A DNA stretch of 64,000 bases. Source: Boesenbergia rotunda (Eukaryota; Streptophyta; Magnoliopsida; Zingiberales; Zingiberaceae). This document shows positions 11,616 to 23,529 of this stretch, piece after piece (positions within the stretch are counted from its first letter, which is position 1; the number at the start of each line of letters is the position of its first letter). The notes under the pieces were generated by a model, which was not told where the DNA came from, made no database searches, and saw only the letters and a list, made by a program, of their open reading frames with translations. The DNA is taken from the NCBI GenBank assembly GCA_024364735.1, contig JAGFNQ010009501.1, positions 122,170 to 186,169 of the forward strand, in the 5' to 3' direction. The position numbers and the translations under genes are program-made.

Positions 11616-12560
11616 ATGGAGGATCATCATGGACGTGATCATGGTCACAACAGGCAGGTTCCGATTGAGGAAGCCCAGCCCCATGATCGTGTTATCCAAG
11701 ATGTAATGATGATTGAGGATTTATAGAAGCAAGTTGTAGAATTAACCCAGTGTTTGGTAGCGCGGGATCTTGAAGATCGTGAGATCTCTGATCGTAACTC
11801 TGAGTCTCCTTTCGAGAACCTGTATCACCGTCGTACTACATATCAGGAACACCATGGTTGAGAGGAACGATATGGGGACTTAAGTTTTCGGGTTGAACTT
11901 CATGATTGTTTTGGCACATTACAAGTGGAAGACTTCGTTGATTGGATCAATGAAGTAGAGAAGAGTTTTGAATATAAGGAACTACCTGATCAAATCAAAG
12001 TAAAGTTGGTCATTATCAAGTTAAAAGGCCGAGCTTCAGCCTAGTGGGAGCAACATCAACAATCACGAAAGAGACAAGGTAAATCAAAAATCACTAATTG
12101 GGAAAAAAATAAAGAAACTAATGAGAACCCACTTGCTTCCCTTCGGGTACACGCAAACATTGTATAAACGACTTTCTACCGTGAGGCAAGGAGCTAGAAC
12201 TGTTGATGACTATAAAAAAGGAATTCTATTAGCTTATTGCTATGAATGATTTGTCCGAGGTCGAGGAGCAGATGGTAGCACTATATTAAGGTGGATTACG
12301 TCAACCCTTACAAGATTCCTTGAGCCATCACTCACTCTGGACCATTTCTGAGGCCTATTAGCGAACATTGATAGTTGAAAAACAACTAATCCAAAGACCG
12401 ACAACTAAAAGCGATCAAAACAATCGGGTTGTTCACTCTCAAGAGTCGTGCCCTACCTAGCGACCACTACAAGGTAACCCTAAGACCATTATCAAGTACT
12501 TTCGATGTGATGAACAAGGGAATTGGGCTTCAGAGTGTAAAAGCCCTAAATAAAAAAAAC
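11616..12560 (+). pseudogene. Gypsy gag, CRM/Reina-like, heavily broken
   Basis: Translation from ATG 11616 gives a chromovirus-type capsid: FRVELHDCFGTLQ, then EDFVDWINEVEKSFEYKEL, then KVKLVIIKLKGRAS. Stops interrupt the frame (first at about 11724, also after HHG and after GRASA), followed by frameshifts from about 12100. Near 12500 a zinc-knuckle remnant (FRCDEQGNWASEC) survives with its first Cys changed. It is decayed beyond function and is older than the A1 insertion that cuts this element at 14370. Confidence 0.75.
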
Positions 12561-12779
12561 AAGACTCTGCTTGTTGAGGAAGACATAGAGGATGAACTCA
12601 AGTAGATTGATGAGCCAATTTACAATGATGATATCAATGACGAGGTTCTTTATGGCGATGGTCTTGAGACTCTCATCGTATGCAAGAGCCTACTGGTCCC
12701 TAAGGAAGAATTTGAAGATGATTGGCTGAGAACCATCATCTTTCACACGACATGCACAGTTGCAGACAAAGTTTACAAC

Positions 12780-13172
12780 ATGATCATTGATAGTGGAAGT
12801 TGTGATAACATTATATCCGAAGAAGCTATTCAAAAGCTACAGTTGAAAACCGATCATCATCCAAAACCCTACAAATTATCATGGTTAAGTAAAGGGAGTG
12901 AGGAACGTATAGATAGGAGGTGCCTTTTATCTTTTTCTATTAGCAGCAAGTATTATGATCGAGTATATTGTGATGTTGTGTTAATGGACGCATGCCACGT
13001 ATTATTGGGACGACCGTGGCAATATGATCGCAATGTCATTCATGATTGGCGGAAGAACATATACACCCTCAGCATCAAAGGGAGGAACATCATATTGGCT
13101 CCCCGACGAGAAGGAACCCCTTTAAATTTGGTAACCAATAACTCTACTTTCTATGTCCAGATTTTTGAATGA
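12780..13172 (+). pseudogene. Gypsy aspartic protease remnant
   Basis: A 130-codon open frame contains the protease active-site motif I-I-D-S-G-S and, further on, LLGRPWQYDRNVIHDW, characteristic of plant chromovirus protease C-termini. It is preceded by acidic linker sequence with stops (12561-12779). The downstream pol is in another frame, so the polyprotein is broken. Confidence 0.75.
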
Positions 13173-14370
13173 GATAAAGCACAGAGATATAGTATATGCT
13201 TTGCTTCCTTTCAAAAGTAATGTAATTCACCCGGACTCGGATCTACCAGCTGAAGTGCAACAACTCTTATCAGACTTTGCTGATTTGATGGTTGAAGATC
13301 TTCCTCCAGGACTACCCCCTATGAGAGATATTCAGCACCAAATTGACCTCATCTCGCGGTCAAGCATGCCTAATCGACCAGTATACCGTCATAGCTCCAA
13401 GGATGTTGAAGAGCTACAATGACAAGTTATGAAGCTATTGAAACGAGGTTATATTCGCGAGAGTATGAGCCCCTGTGTAGTCCCTGCCCTACTTGTACCA
13501 AAAAAATATGGTTCATGGTGCATGTGTGTTGATAGGCGAGCTATCAATAAAATCACATTAAAGTATAGATTTCTGATTCCTCATTTAGAGTACATGTTGG
13601 ATCAACTTTCTGGTTCTAAGATCTTCCCCAAGGTCGATCATAGGAGTGGATACCACCAGATTCAAATCAAGCTAAGAGATGAATGAATGACAGACTTCAA
13701 GACATGACATGGGCTATACGAGTGGATGGTTATGCCTTTCGGATTGTCCAATCCCCCTAGCATGTTCATGAGATATATACATCAGGTCTTGCGGTCTTTC
13801 ATGGAAGATTTGTAGTTGTATACTTTGACGATATCCTTATTTATAGTCCGACGAGGGCTTTACACCTTGATCACCTCCAAACTATTTTTGAGAAGCTAAA
13901 GGCAGAATAATTGTTCATCAACAAAAGGAAGCGTTATTTTTTCACGACTATAATTTCATTTCTTGGATTTATAGTGTCTACTGAGAGTGTCCGTGCAGAT
14001 TCATCAAAAATAGATGCAATCATAGAGTGGTAACATCCAAAAACCATTCATGAAGTTTGAAGTTTCCATGGATTGGCCTCTTTCTATTGCCGGTTCATTC
14101 AAATCTTTAGTACCTTAATTGCTCCTATCACTGAGTGCCTTAAGGAGCTCTAGTCCAAGTGGACTGAAGCAGCTATGATTAGTTTTCAGCTGGTGAAACA
14201 AAATATGACAGAAGTACCCATTCTAGCACTTCCATATTTTGACAAACTATTTGAAGTAAACTATGACGCATCTAGCATTGGCAATGATGGTGTTCTAAGT
14301 CAATCAGGACACCCTATTACCTTTTTTAGCGAGAAACTATCTAGTGCCAAGAAAAATTATTGTACCTATT
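13153..14370 (+). pseudogene. Gypsy reverse transcriptase and RNase H, broken
   Basis: Open pieces at 13153-13422, 13429-13686 and 14175-14370 cover one pol region. Visible in order: the linker ending ...SSKDVEELQ, RT motifs (IRESMSP, CVDRRAINKIT, YHQIQI), degenerate EWMVMPFGLSNPPS near 13725, VVYFDDILIYS-like sequence near 13815 with frame damage, and RNase H (ALPYFDKLFEVNYDAS, FFSEKLSSAKKNY). Stops at 13421, 13684 and others separate them. The element ends at 14370, where the A1 LTR begins; the integrase is not in the window. Confidence 0.8.
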
Positions 14371-14830
14371 TGATGGGATGGCTTGGCGGGCTTCCTATGC
14401 AAATACTTGGTCATCCTTGAGAGACCACTTCATGTCCACGGATTAAAAATTAATCTAAATGGAGACCCGTCTCTCAAACAACCATCTCATCATCGTATCA
14501 AACGGTTCAAATTACAACTTGGACAATCTCGAAGATCGAGCCTTGTAATTTGCTTAATCATTCAACCATGAAAAAGACGACGAGTGGATCGTCGATTTTT
14601 GTGTTTATTATTGAGATCCAATTAATTAATTATTATCAATGACTAACAAATAATCAAAGTCATAATAATCAATTAACATCCACATGAAATGACAAGAATA
14701 ACAAGGAGCCAAGGAAGAAATTTATACCTTCCATTACCTCGTAGTCTTCTACCTTATGTCCCTTCCCTTTTGGACATCGTGTGGGCGACAAGATACCAAG
14801 ATCCGAAATCACCAAGAGTCTTGGGTATGG

Positions 14831-15180
14831 TGAAGGGTGGCATGGAGGCAAGTCGTGGGCTTGTGTGCGCATCCGAGGGACCATGGACAATGCAGGAATG
14901 ATGAGCCGAGGGAAACGGACTTCGAGCCGTACGTGAAGGATGACATGGAGGCATGCCGAGGGCTTATATGCGCATCTGAGGGACGAGGGCCAAAGTCAAA
15001 GAGGGCTTGAAGACAATAGGTCGAGGATGCTAGAGCAGGAATGATGAGCTGAGGGAAGCGGAGTTCGAGGCATGCGTGAAGGATAGCATGGAGGCAAGCC
15101 GAGGGCTTGTGTGCGCATCTGAGGGACGGGAGCCAAAGTTGAAGAGGGCTTGAAGGCAACAAATCAAGGCTGCTGGATGA
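14831..15180 (+). repeat. Tandem repeats, about 142-bp unit, in E1
   Basis: The phrase GAAGGxTxxCATGGAGGCA recurs at 14831, 14936 and 15078, each followed by GGGCTTxTxTGCGCATC. The last spacing is 142 bases. The first unit is shortened to 105. Long antisense frames across it are by-products of the repeat. Confidence 0.8.
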
Positions 15181-15186
15181 AGAGTT

Positions 15187-16123
15187 TGTTAGTGATATGA
15201 GAGAAGTGTCCTAAGGCAATCGCCTTATGATTGTAATCATTTATTCTAATAAATGAATATTCACTATTTGAGTATACATGTTTGTGTATTTGATTGAGAT
15301 CTTAAACTCATTTACTGAATGTCCGCAATACAATTCACAGCATGAGAGAATTTGTGATGAATTCACAACTAGTGATTATCTCTACATGTGCAATTGTGAA
15401 GTATTGAAATTGTCCCTAGTCGATGAATTGATAAATACGGACACTATCAATTCTGTTGAGACTAGCATGGGTTATTCTCTAATCAGCTGATTCTCACTGG
15501 CTGGAGACATTGAGATGTCCGGAGATAAACATGAATGCTAGTTAAGGGAACTAGTTCATTGGAGTGACTGGCTGTAAAACTTCATATGGTAGTCTACATA
15601 TAGATATGTCAGTGAAGTTCTTACTGCAGCTTAAGTGCGATGTTCCTTTGACTTGCGGTGTTCAAGTCATCTTGGTCATGGAGACTTATACTTTGACATC
15701 TTAAGCAAGTATCTCCAAGAAGGTGTGGACCCAGGATGATTGGGTATAAGCCGAAGTGCCCGAAGATGTTTGAACAGCCTACAAAGGATTCACCACTCCT
15801 TGCGAGGAGATGTATACCCGAGGCCTATCGTCAGATTGTTACTCGAAGCCTCTGGCCAGAGCATGACATGTTCAGAGTATAAATCTCTTAAATACATGAG
15901 AATAATTAGAATTCGTAGGACGAGAAAACGTTACTTGGGCTAGGTGTGGCGTAGTCAGCCTAGTGGGGACTGACACACATAGACCATGTCCTGAACCAAG
16001 TGGGTATAAGATGGTGAAGGGAATGGGGCACGATTCATTATAGCTACTGAAGGGTTTCAGAATTGTTTCTGAGGTCAACCGTTGATCTTTCGATTAATTG
16101 GGGATCATGATGTACTACTAGGT
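15187..16123 (+). repeat. B1 5' LTR, first 937 bp only
   Basis: This matches 18641-19577 nearly base for base up to ...GTACTACTAGGT and then switches to integrase coding sequence. The lost 1.33 kb includes the TATA box seen at 20219 in the 3' LTR. Confidence 0.9.
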
Positions 16124-17724
16124 AAACCAGTGGGAGAATTGCTTGGTCTAATACATACTGATGTATGTGGACCAATGTCAACTCTTGCACAAGGAGGCTA
16201 TAGCTACTTCATTACCTTTATCGATGATCACTCACGATTCGGGTATGTGTTCTTAATAAAACACAAATCTGAAGCTTTTGAGAAATTCAAAGAGTTCAGA
16301 AGTGAAGTAGAGAAATAGCTTGGCAAAAGTATTAAGATATTCGATCCGATCGGGGTGGTGAATACTTATGTCAAGAGTTTCATGATTATCATAGGGACAA
16401 TGGGATATTGTCTCAATGGACTCCGCCATATACACCACAGCATAATGGTGTATCTGAGAGGCGTAACCGAACCTTGATGGACATCGTTAGATCTATGATG
16501 AATCATGCAACTCTTCCAAAATCCTTTTGGAGCTATGCGCTTAAGATAGCTGTTTACTTACTAAATAGAGTCCCGACCAAGGTAGTCTCTACTACTCCAT
16601 ATGAGACGTGGAATAGTAAGAAACCTCATTTATCTCACCTAAAGATATGGGGTTGTCCTGCTTATGTAAAGCGGACTGTATCAGACAAATTGGATGCTAA
16701 GTCTGATAAATATCTATTTATTGGATATCCTAAGGAAATGAAGGGTTATCAATTCTATCATCCCTTGGAACAAAAGGTGATTGTTTCAAGGCATGCTATA
16801 TTTCTAGAAAAAGAATTTCTTTTACAAGAAAACAGTGGGAGTAGCATTGAACTTAAAGAAGTTCAAGAAACTCCAATAGACATTACAGAGTCACCTAGTC
16901 TAGACCCACAACCAATAACTCATAATGATGAGCTATCAGTTGAACCTAAAACAACACCACTTCTTCGTAGGTCTGATAGGACACGAAATATTCTAGAGAG
17001 ATACGAATTTCTCATAAGTGAATTGAACGACGTGTTACTCATTAACGATGACGAACCTATCAGTTATGAAGATGTTCTGAAAAATTCAGAAAGGGATAAA
17101 TGGCTTGAAGCCATGAAGTCGGAAATGGATTCCATGTACAAAAATCAAGTATGGGACTTGGTTAACCCACCTGAAGTGATTAAGCCCATAGGGTGCAAGT
17201 GGATTTTCAAGAAGAAAATCGACATAGAAGGTAATGTTGTTACCTTTAAGGCTAGATTAGTGGCAAAAGGATATCGTCAGAAACAAGGAATTGATTATGA
17301 CGAAACCTATTCGCCAGTAGGTATGCTTAAATCCATTCGGATGCTCCTAGCCATAGCAGCTCATTATGATTATGAGATATGGCAAATGGATGTGAAAATA
17401 GCTTTCCTTAATGGAAATCTACTTGAGGATGTATACATGATACAACCTGAAGGTTTCACATCGGTTAATAAAACCGAAGTATGCAAGCTTCGACGATCCA
17501 TATATGGACTAAAGCAAGCATCCAGGAGCTGGAACATCCGTTTTGATGAGACAATCAAAGTGTTTGATTTCTCACAAAATCCTGACGAACCTTGTGTGTA
17601 CAAGAAGGTTAGTGGGAGTGCAGTCATATTCCTAGTGTTATATATCGATGACATATTACTTATAGGAACGATATATCAATCTTACAATCAGTTAAAATTT
17701 GGTTGTCCAAAACTTTCTCCATGA
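16124..17724 (+). pseudogene. B1 integrase and reverse transcriptase N-terminal part
   Basis: The region starts in the integrase core: HTDVCGPMS, FIDDHSRFGYVF. A stop (TAG 16316) and a one-base loss at about 16340 separate this from a 438-codon frame at 16408-17724. That frame has NGVSERRNRTLMDIVRSMM, the C-terminal integrase region, an acidic linker, and RT with GCKWIFKKK, FKARLVAKGY, YEIWQMDVKIAFLNG, SIYGLKQASRSW and LYIDDILLIG. The frame is lost one base after that motif (about 17664-17669). It belongs to the Angela/Tork-like Copia group, related to but distinct from family A. Confidence 0.85.
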
Positions 17725-18626
17725 AAGACCTGGGAGAAGCAACCTATATCCTTGGGATTAGAATCTATAGAGATAGATCAAAACGGTTGCTTGGTCTTTC
17801 GCAGTCTACATATATAGACCGAGTGCTAAAAAGGTTTAGCATGTCGGAATCCAAGAAAGGTTACCTTCCCATCAGGCATGGGTTCAACCTTTCGAAGTCT
17901 ATGTGTCCGCGCACAGAAGACGAGAGGATTTGCATGAATAAGATTCCTTATGCATCCGCGATAGGATCTATCATGTATGCTATGTTATGTACTATGCCCG
18001 ATGTATCGTATGCTCTGAGCGTCACAAGCAGATACCAGTCTGATCCAGGAATGGATCATTGGGCGGCTGTCAAGACAATCCTCAAGTACTTAAGAAACAC
18101 TAAGGATGTGTTCCTAATATATGGAGAAGGTGATATGGTAATACGTGGGTATACAGATGCCAGTTTCCAGACAGATAAGGATGACTCCAAATCTCAGTCC
18201 GGATACGTATTTATTTTGAATGGAGGCGCAATAAGTTCGAAGAGTTCCAAGCAAGACACCGTAGCAGATTCTACCATGGAAGCGGAATATATTGCAGCTT
18301 CGAAAGCATCAAAGGAAGCAGTCTGGATCAAGAAGTTTATCTCAGAACTTGGTGTGGTTCCAACCATTGATGAAGCAATACCGGTTTACTGCGACAACAA
18401 TAGAGCTATTGCACAAGCAAAGGAACCAAGATCTCTTCAGCGATCCAAACATATGCTTCGCCGCTATCATCTGATCAGAGAGATTATAAGTAGGAATGAT
18501 ATACAAATTGAGAAAATTCCCACTGAAAGGAATTTAGTGGATCCTTTAACTAAGGTCTTGCCTCAAAGCAAGTTTGAGGGTCATGATAGAGCCTGTGGTA
18601 TTGGGTACCATAGCGATTGGCATTAG
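17703..18626 (+). pseudogene. B1 reverse transcriptase C-terminal part and RNase H
   Basis: A 307-codon frame continues the RT after the one-base frameshift: MKDLGEATYILGIRI, MYAMLCTMPDVSYAL. The full RNase H follows: GYTDASFQTD, SSKQDTVADSTMEAEYIAAS, VYCDNNRAIAQ and DPLTKVLPQ. It ends 15 bases before the 3' LTR. Apart from the frameshift, this half of pol is well preserved, which suggests moderate age. Confidence 0.85.
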
Positions 18627-18629
18627 GCC

Positions 18630-18638
18630 AAGTGGGAG
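18630..18638 (+). other. B1 polypurine tract
   Basis: AAGTGGGAG lies just before the 3' LTR start at 18641. Two Ts separate it from the LTR and also belong to the GAGTT-like end. Confidence 0.75.
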
Positions 18639-18640
18639 TT

Positions 18641-20903
18641 TGTTAGTGATATGAGAGAAGTGTCCTAAGGCAATCGCCTTATAATTGTAATCATTTATTC
18701 TAATAAATGAATATTCACTATTTGAGTATACATATTTGTGTATTTGATTGAGATCTTAAACTCATTTACTGAATGTCCGCAATACAATTCACAGCATGAG
18801 AGAATTTGTGATGAATTCACAACTAGTGATTATCTCTACATGTGCAATTGTGAAGTATTGAAATTGTCCCTAGTCGATGAATTGATAAATACGGACTCTA
18901 TCAATTCTGTTGAGACTAGCATGGGTTATTCTCTAATCAGCTGATTCTCACTGGCTGGAGACATTGAGATGTCCGGAGATAAACATGAATGTTAGTTAAG
19001 GGAACTAGTTCATTGGAGTGACTGAATGTAATACTTCATATGGTAGTCTACATATAGATATGTTAGTGAAGTTCTTACTGCAGCTTAAGTTCGATGTTCT
19101 TTTGACTTGCGGTGTTCAAGTCATCTTGGTCATGGAGACTTATACTTTGACATCTTAAGCAAGCATCTCCAAAGAGGTGTGGACCCAGGATGATTGGGTA
19201 TAAGCCGAAGTGCCCGAAGATGTTTGAACAGCCTACAAAGGATTCACCACTCCTTGCGAGGAGATGTATACCCGAGGCCTATCGTCGGATTGTTACTCGA
19301 AGCCTCTGGCCAGAGCATGACATGTTCAGAGTATGAATATCTTAAATACATGAGATTAATTAGAATCCGTAGGACGAGAAAACGTTACTTGGGCTAGGTG
19401 TGACGTAGTCAGCCTAGTGGGGACACACACACATAGACCATGTCCTGAACCAACTGGGTATAAGATAGTGAAGGGAATGGGGCACGATTCATTATAACTG
19501 CTAAAGGGTTTCAGAATTGTTTCTGAGCTCAACCGTTGATCTTTCGATTAATTGGGGATTATGATGTACTACTAGGTGCCACTCATGATCATTCTATAAT
19601 TGATTAATTATAGGCGGCCAACATAAATCAAAAGCCTATTTAGTCACACGTACTACGAGTAATCCGAGGGATTTAAAACGAGTTAAAAATTGGATTTTCC
19701 AATCAAGAGAGATTATGTTTGGTTGAGCCAAACGATAAGTCGAATCTGAATTTTTCAGAGTCGCATAGGAAGCGTAAAATGGCTAAGTCTTTTGAAGACT
19801 TAATAGATGAATTAAATAAGTTTAATTCATTGGGGCTTGGCTTGGATGGGCCGGCCAAAGAGGCCCTCTTTGCTTGGCCGGCCACAACAAAGGGAGAGAA
19901 CCAAGTTTTTGGTTTAATTTATAAAATAAACCAAGTGTGGTTTGTTTTATAAAATTATGGATGATATAAATTTTTATATAATAAACCAAGGTTTGGTTTA
20001 TTTTTCATGGAAATTAAAATGAACCATGGATTGGTTTATTTTATAAAATCAATCATGGATTGATTTACCATGATAAGGAAATTTATTCCATAAGAGAGAA
20101 AAGACTTGATTGATTTTTATCATGAATTAAAATATGATTTTAACCATGATATAAAATCAAACTTGGCATGATGGAATAAGTTATTCCATATTTGAGAGGC
20201 TTGATGGTTGAGAGACCACTATATAAAGGACCCAAGGCAAGACTTGGGTAATAATCAAAGAGATGAAGGCATAGGCTCTCTCCCTCTCTTTCTCTCCTTC
20301 TCTTCTCCCTTTCTTGCCGTGCGCCAACCAGCCCTAAGAAGGAGCACCAACCTGCCACCCCTGCCCTTTCCCTACCGACCACCACCTGCTGCCGGAGAAG
20401 GAAGCTCCGGCCATCTCTTGGCAGGAAGAAGCTGCTGCCGGAAATAGAGTTTGCCGCAAGGATCATTTTGCCGCAAGCCTCTTCTTTTGCTTCGCCGGAA
20501 TTTTGATTTCGGCCATCCTTTTGTGGTTAGTCTTCCGACTTCTCTCTTGGTTTTTCTCGTCACGTTCTCGGAGAATCTAGTAGTTCTCGAAAACACGAAA
20601 CTCGTGGCTTTGCGAAGTCATCCCAAAGATACTCGGGGTGGACGCGAATAGAGGCGGAGCTTCTAAGGGACGCTTACTGTTGGATATCATCCCTTCCTTC
20701 GAGTTACGCGAGGTAATACGTAAATTAGTTTATGTTTCTGCAAAATTTTAAATATATGATCATGTCTACACAAGATAAACTTGCATGCTTAGATGTGTGG
20801 TTAAATGATTTAGAGAAATTATTTATGCTAAACCTTCCGCTGCACGTAATTAATTTTGAAATTACGAACCCGCATCCATGTCAACATGCACCCGGTCCCA
20901 ACA
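18641..20903 (+). repeat. B1 3' LTR, full length 2263 bp
   Basis: It starts TGTTAGTGATATGAG and ends CACCCGGTCCCAACA. It aligns over its full length with solo LTR B2 (25302-27619). Between about 19930 and 20200 it has clustered short motifs around GGTTTATTTTATAAAATCA, arranged as partial inverted repeats, expanded further in B2. Confidence 0.9.
20219..20229 (+). promoter_or_regulatory. B-family LTR TATA box
   Basis: CTATATAAAGG lies about 1580 bases into the LTR and is conserved in B2 at 27024-27033. A CT-rich leader follows, typical of the start of the transcribed R region. Confidence 0.65.
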
Positions 20904-22603
20904 GAGTTAACTAGGTCGTGAGGTTTCGAGTGCTTAGGGAATTGCACTCGGGGGCTAAGACGTGAGGGTTTGTGTGCTGAGAGAATTGTACTCGGGAAGG
21001 GTAAGACTTAGGGAGTGGACCAGTCGATTGGTGAGAGACCAATTGACTGACAGGGTCCACAGAAAGATCAGTTGACTGGTCCAGGACTGGTCGACTAATG
21101 GTGACCAGAATTTGAATTGCCATTCGAATTCGACTAGTCGACTGATACTGGATCAATCGACTAGTAACGGTAAAATCAGCCTCGAGCTCTATTTATGGGA
21201 GCTCATTTATGGTTGTTTCTTCTTGGTGAAACTAGCTTGGTTAGAGCTTGTTAATAGCCTACTATTGCTCAGGGATTGTCCAAGGTTTGTGGCGAGGTTT
21301 CTCCACCCACAAGGAGTGACAAGAGCTAGCCGGAGGTGTTCTGGGGAATCATCCATCGAAGGATCGGGATCTTCCACCTTACGGACAGTTGTAGAGTAGA
21401 AGTGTCATCTCCGAACCACGTAAATCGGTGTGTTCTTTGTGTTTGTTAGTTTTAGTTTTATTATTCCGCTTGTGCACTAACATTTGTAGAAAAAAAGATC
21501 AAAAAATTGCTATTCGCCCCCCTCTAGCAAATGGTATGATCCTAACAAAGATCGCTTCTACTCACTTAGCAAAACTCTAACCCTAGGGTTTGCTACCGCC
21601 GGCCTCCTCTCCATTTGTTCTTGAGCCGCTAGCCACAAGGGAGCTCCCCCGCTCGCCGGCCACAAGGCAGACATCGAGAGGAAGATGAAGAAGAAGATGA
21701 AGGAGAAAAGATGTAAGATGTGTATACTGAAAGATATGAATTTCTTTATATGAACATCTTTATTATGAAAAGAGAATCACAATTACACTAGGTGTTTGTT
21801 TACATTAGTACACGTACGAAGTCCAATTACATTGCGTTGTAGATAACATCGTGTGTGGAGTCACACGGAAGATTATGTTATCAGTTCCTTGCTTAGTATA
21901 AATAAGAGGCTCACAACTGAGATGGAATTGGACAACCTATCAGAATGGTTGTAGTGTAATTCGGTGTGGTTGATCTTGACCATAGAATTACACTAGTGTG
22001 CTTTGAGTACACAGAGCATGACTAAAACCCGAGGTTATCCAATTTGTACTGACTCAATAATTGGATAGGACCTTAGTTTATATTATAGAGTACGATCCCT
22101 TAATCCTGAAATAATAACGGGCATATATTATTAATTATTGTTTCTTTGATTTACCAAAGGACGAGATCTATTCTGTTAGATCGATAGGCCCAGTAAGTTG
22201 GGAGATAATATTAATAATATGATGTGTCGTTGATTATTGACGGAATCCGTGTCCTGGTTAGTCGGGATGATGATGCCCCCTTGATGAGCTCAAAAGGTTC
22301 ATCGTACTAAACCCTGCAGGTGGATTTGATCCAGCACGATGATAAGGTTGAGTGGTACTAATCAAGGATATAGAAGTTAATTAATTTAAATTGTCAGTAA
22401 TTTAATTAATTAACGGGTATTCGAGATCTTAAAAATTGGGGGGATGGACGACTCGTAATATGTGGAGCCCATATGAAAATATGGGGGTTGGTGAGGAAGT
22501 TCAATTAAGATGCTTTAGTGGAATGGATCTTAATTAATGGATCGGGTTTAGATCCATTAGTGGGCCAAGATCCAACTCCTCCTCTTGGTCCCTACCTTAG
22601 CCC

Positions 22604-22611
22604 TATATATA
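22604..22611 (+). promoter_or_regulatory. A2 LTR TATA box
   Basis: TATATATA occurs in CCCTATATATACCC, 892 bases into the LTR, with the GA/CT-rich leader starting about 70 bases downstream. This matches A0 at 9273. Confidence 0.65.
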
Positions 22612-23529
22612 CCCATGGAGATCATCAAACCAAAGAATTGAATCCAAGAGTTAACACCATAAGCCTCTCTCCTCTCCTCTCTCTCTTCCTTCCCTCCTAG
22701 GGTTCGGCCGGCGCCAACAAGAAGGAGGGGCGAACTTCTCCTCGGTTCTTCTTCCCGCCTCCACCATACTTCGGCTGGGGATCACAGAGACAAGGTAGAG
22801 GAGTCCTCTACCTTTTGTGGTGCTCACCGTGGGTGGAGAGGCTACCGGCGGCTGGAAGAAGGCGGCGCAAGGCTGAGGGAGAAGGTGAGTTGCGGGCTAT
22901 TCGGGTGAGGAAGAAGGAGAATTGTCTCCTTCTTCATCTTCTTCTCCTTCCTCTCAAGGTGAGCAGCCAGTCCGGAGGCCTTGGTGCTGCTCCGGCAGGC
23001 GGCGGCTCAAAGGGAGAGGAAGAAGAGGTCGGCGGCTAGGGAAACCCTAGCTTAGGGTTTCCTTTTTCGACCAAGGTGAGAAGAAGCTGCCTCGGTGATC
23101 TAGGTTCATGGTAGATCATCGCCCACACGACGTCCGTGGAGGGACATAATGCAGAAGACCGAGAGGTGATTGGGAAGGTGTATCTTTCCCTATGCTCTTT
23201 TGATTAACCTGTGTCAATTATGTGCTTGTTGTGTTTGCCTCGTCATTTTATGTTTGTTAATTTATTATTTTGATTCCGAATCATGATGAATAATTTATTA
23301 ACTGGACCCCGACCATAAACACAAAAGTCGGCGATCAAATCGTTGCCTTTTTCGCGGTCTAACGGTCGAGTAAATCACAAGGCTGATTATGGTAATTGGC
23401 CGAGCTGTGATTTGGATCGTTCGATACGGCACAAGACGGTCGATGGGAGACGGATCTCCATTCGGATTAATTTTTAATCCGTAGACATGGAGAGGTCTCT
23501 CGGATCGATCGAGTATTCGCTTAGGAAAC

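Larger units (their letters stand above)
15187..20903 (+). mobile_element. B1: Copia element with large 5' internal deletion
   Basis: The element runs from TGTTAGTGATATGAG to GGTCCCAACA and is flanked by a perfect 5-bp duplication, GAGTT (15182-15186 and 20904-20908), inside E1. It consists of the first 937 bp of the 5' LTR fused directly to mid-integrase, then RT, RNase H, polypurine tract and a full 2263-bp 3' LTR. The rest of the 5' LTR, primer site, gag, protease and integrase N terminus are missing. Confidence 0.9.
14819..21547 (+). mobile_element. E1: solo LTR of SIRE-like Copia, interrupted by B1
   Basis: The pieces 14819-15186 and 20909-21547 sum to about 1.0 kb. The start TCTTGGGTATGG appears to be a mutated TG end, and the end is ATGATCCTAACA. 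Flanks AAGAG (14814-14818) and AAGAT (21548-21552) match at four of five bases. Near the 3' end, TTATTCCGCTTGTGCACTAAC and TATTCGCCCCCCTCTAG resemble the terminus of SIRE-type LTRs, as in E2. A TATA-like CTATTTATGG lies at about 21189. Confidence 0.6.

Noticed and set aside
14809..15162. 117-codon minus-strand ORF in E1
   Set aside because: Its internal similarity is entirely due to the 142-bp DNA tandem repeat; no start or domain support.
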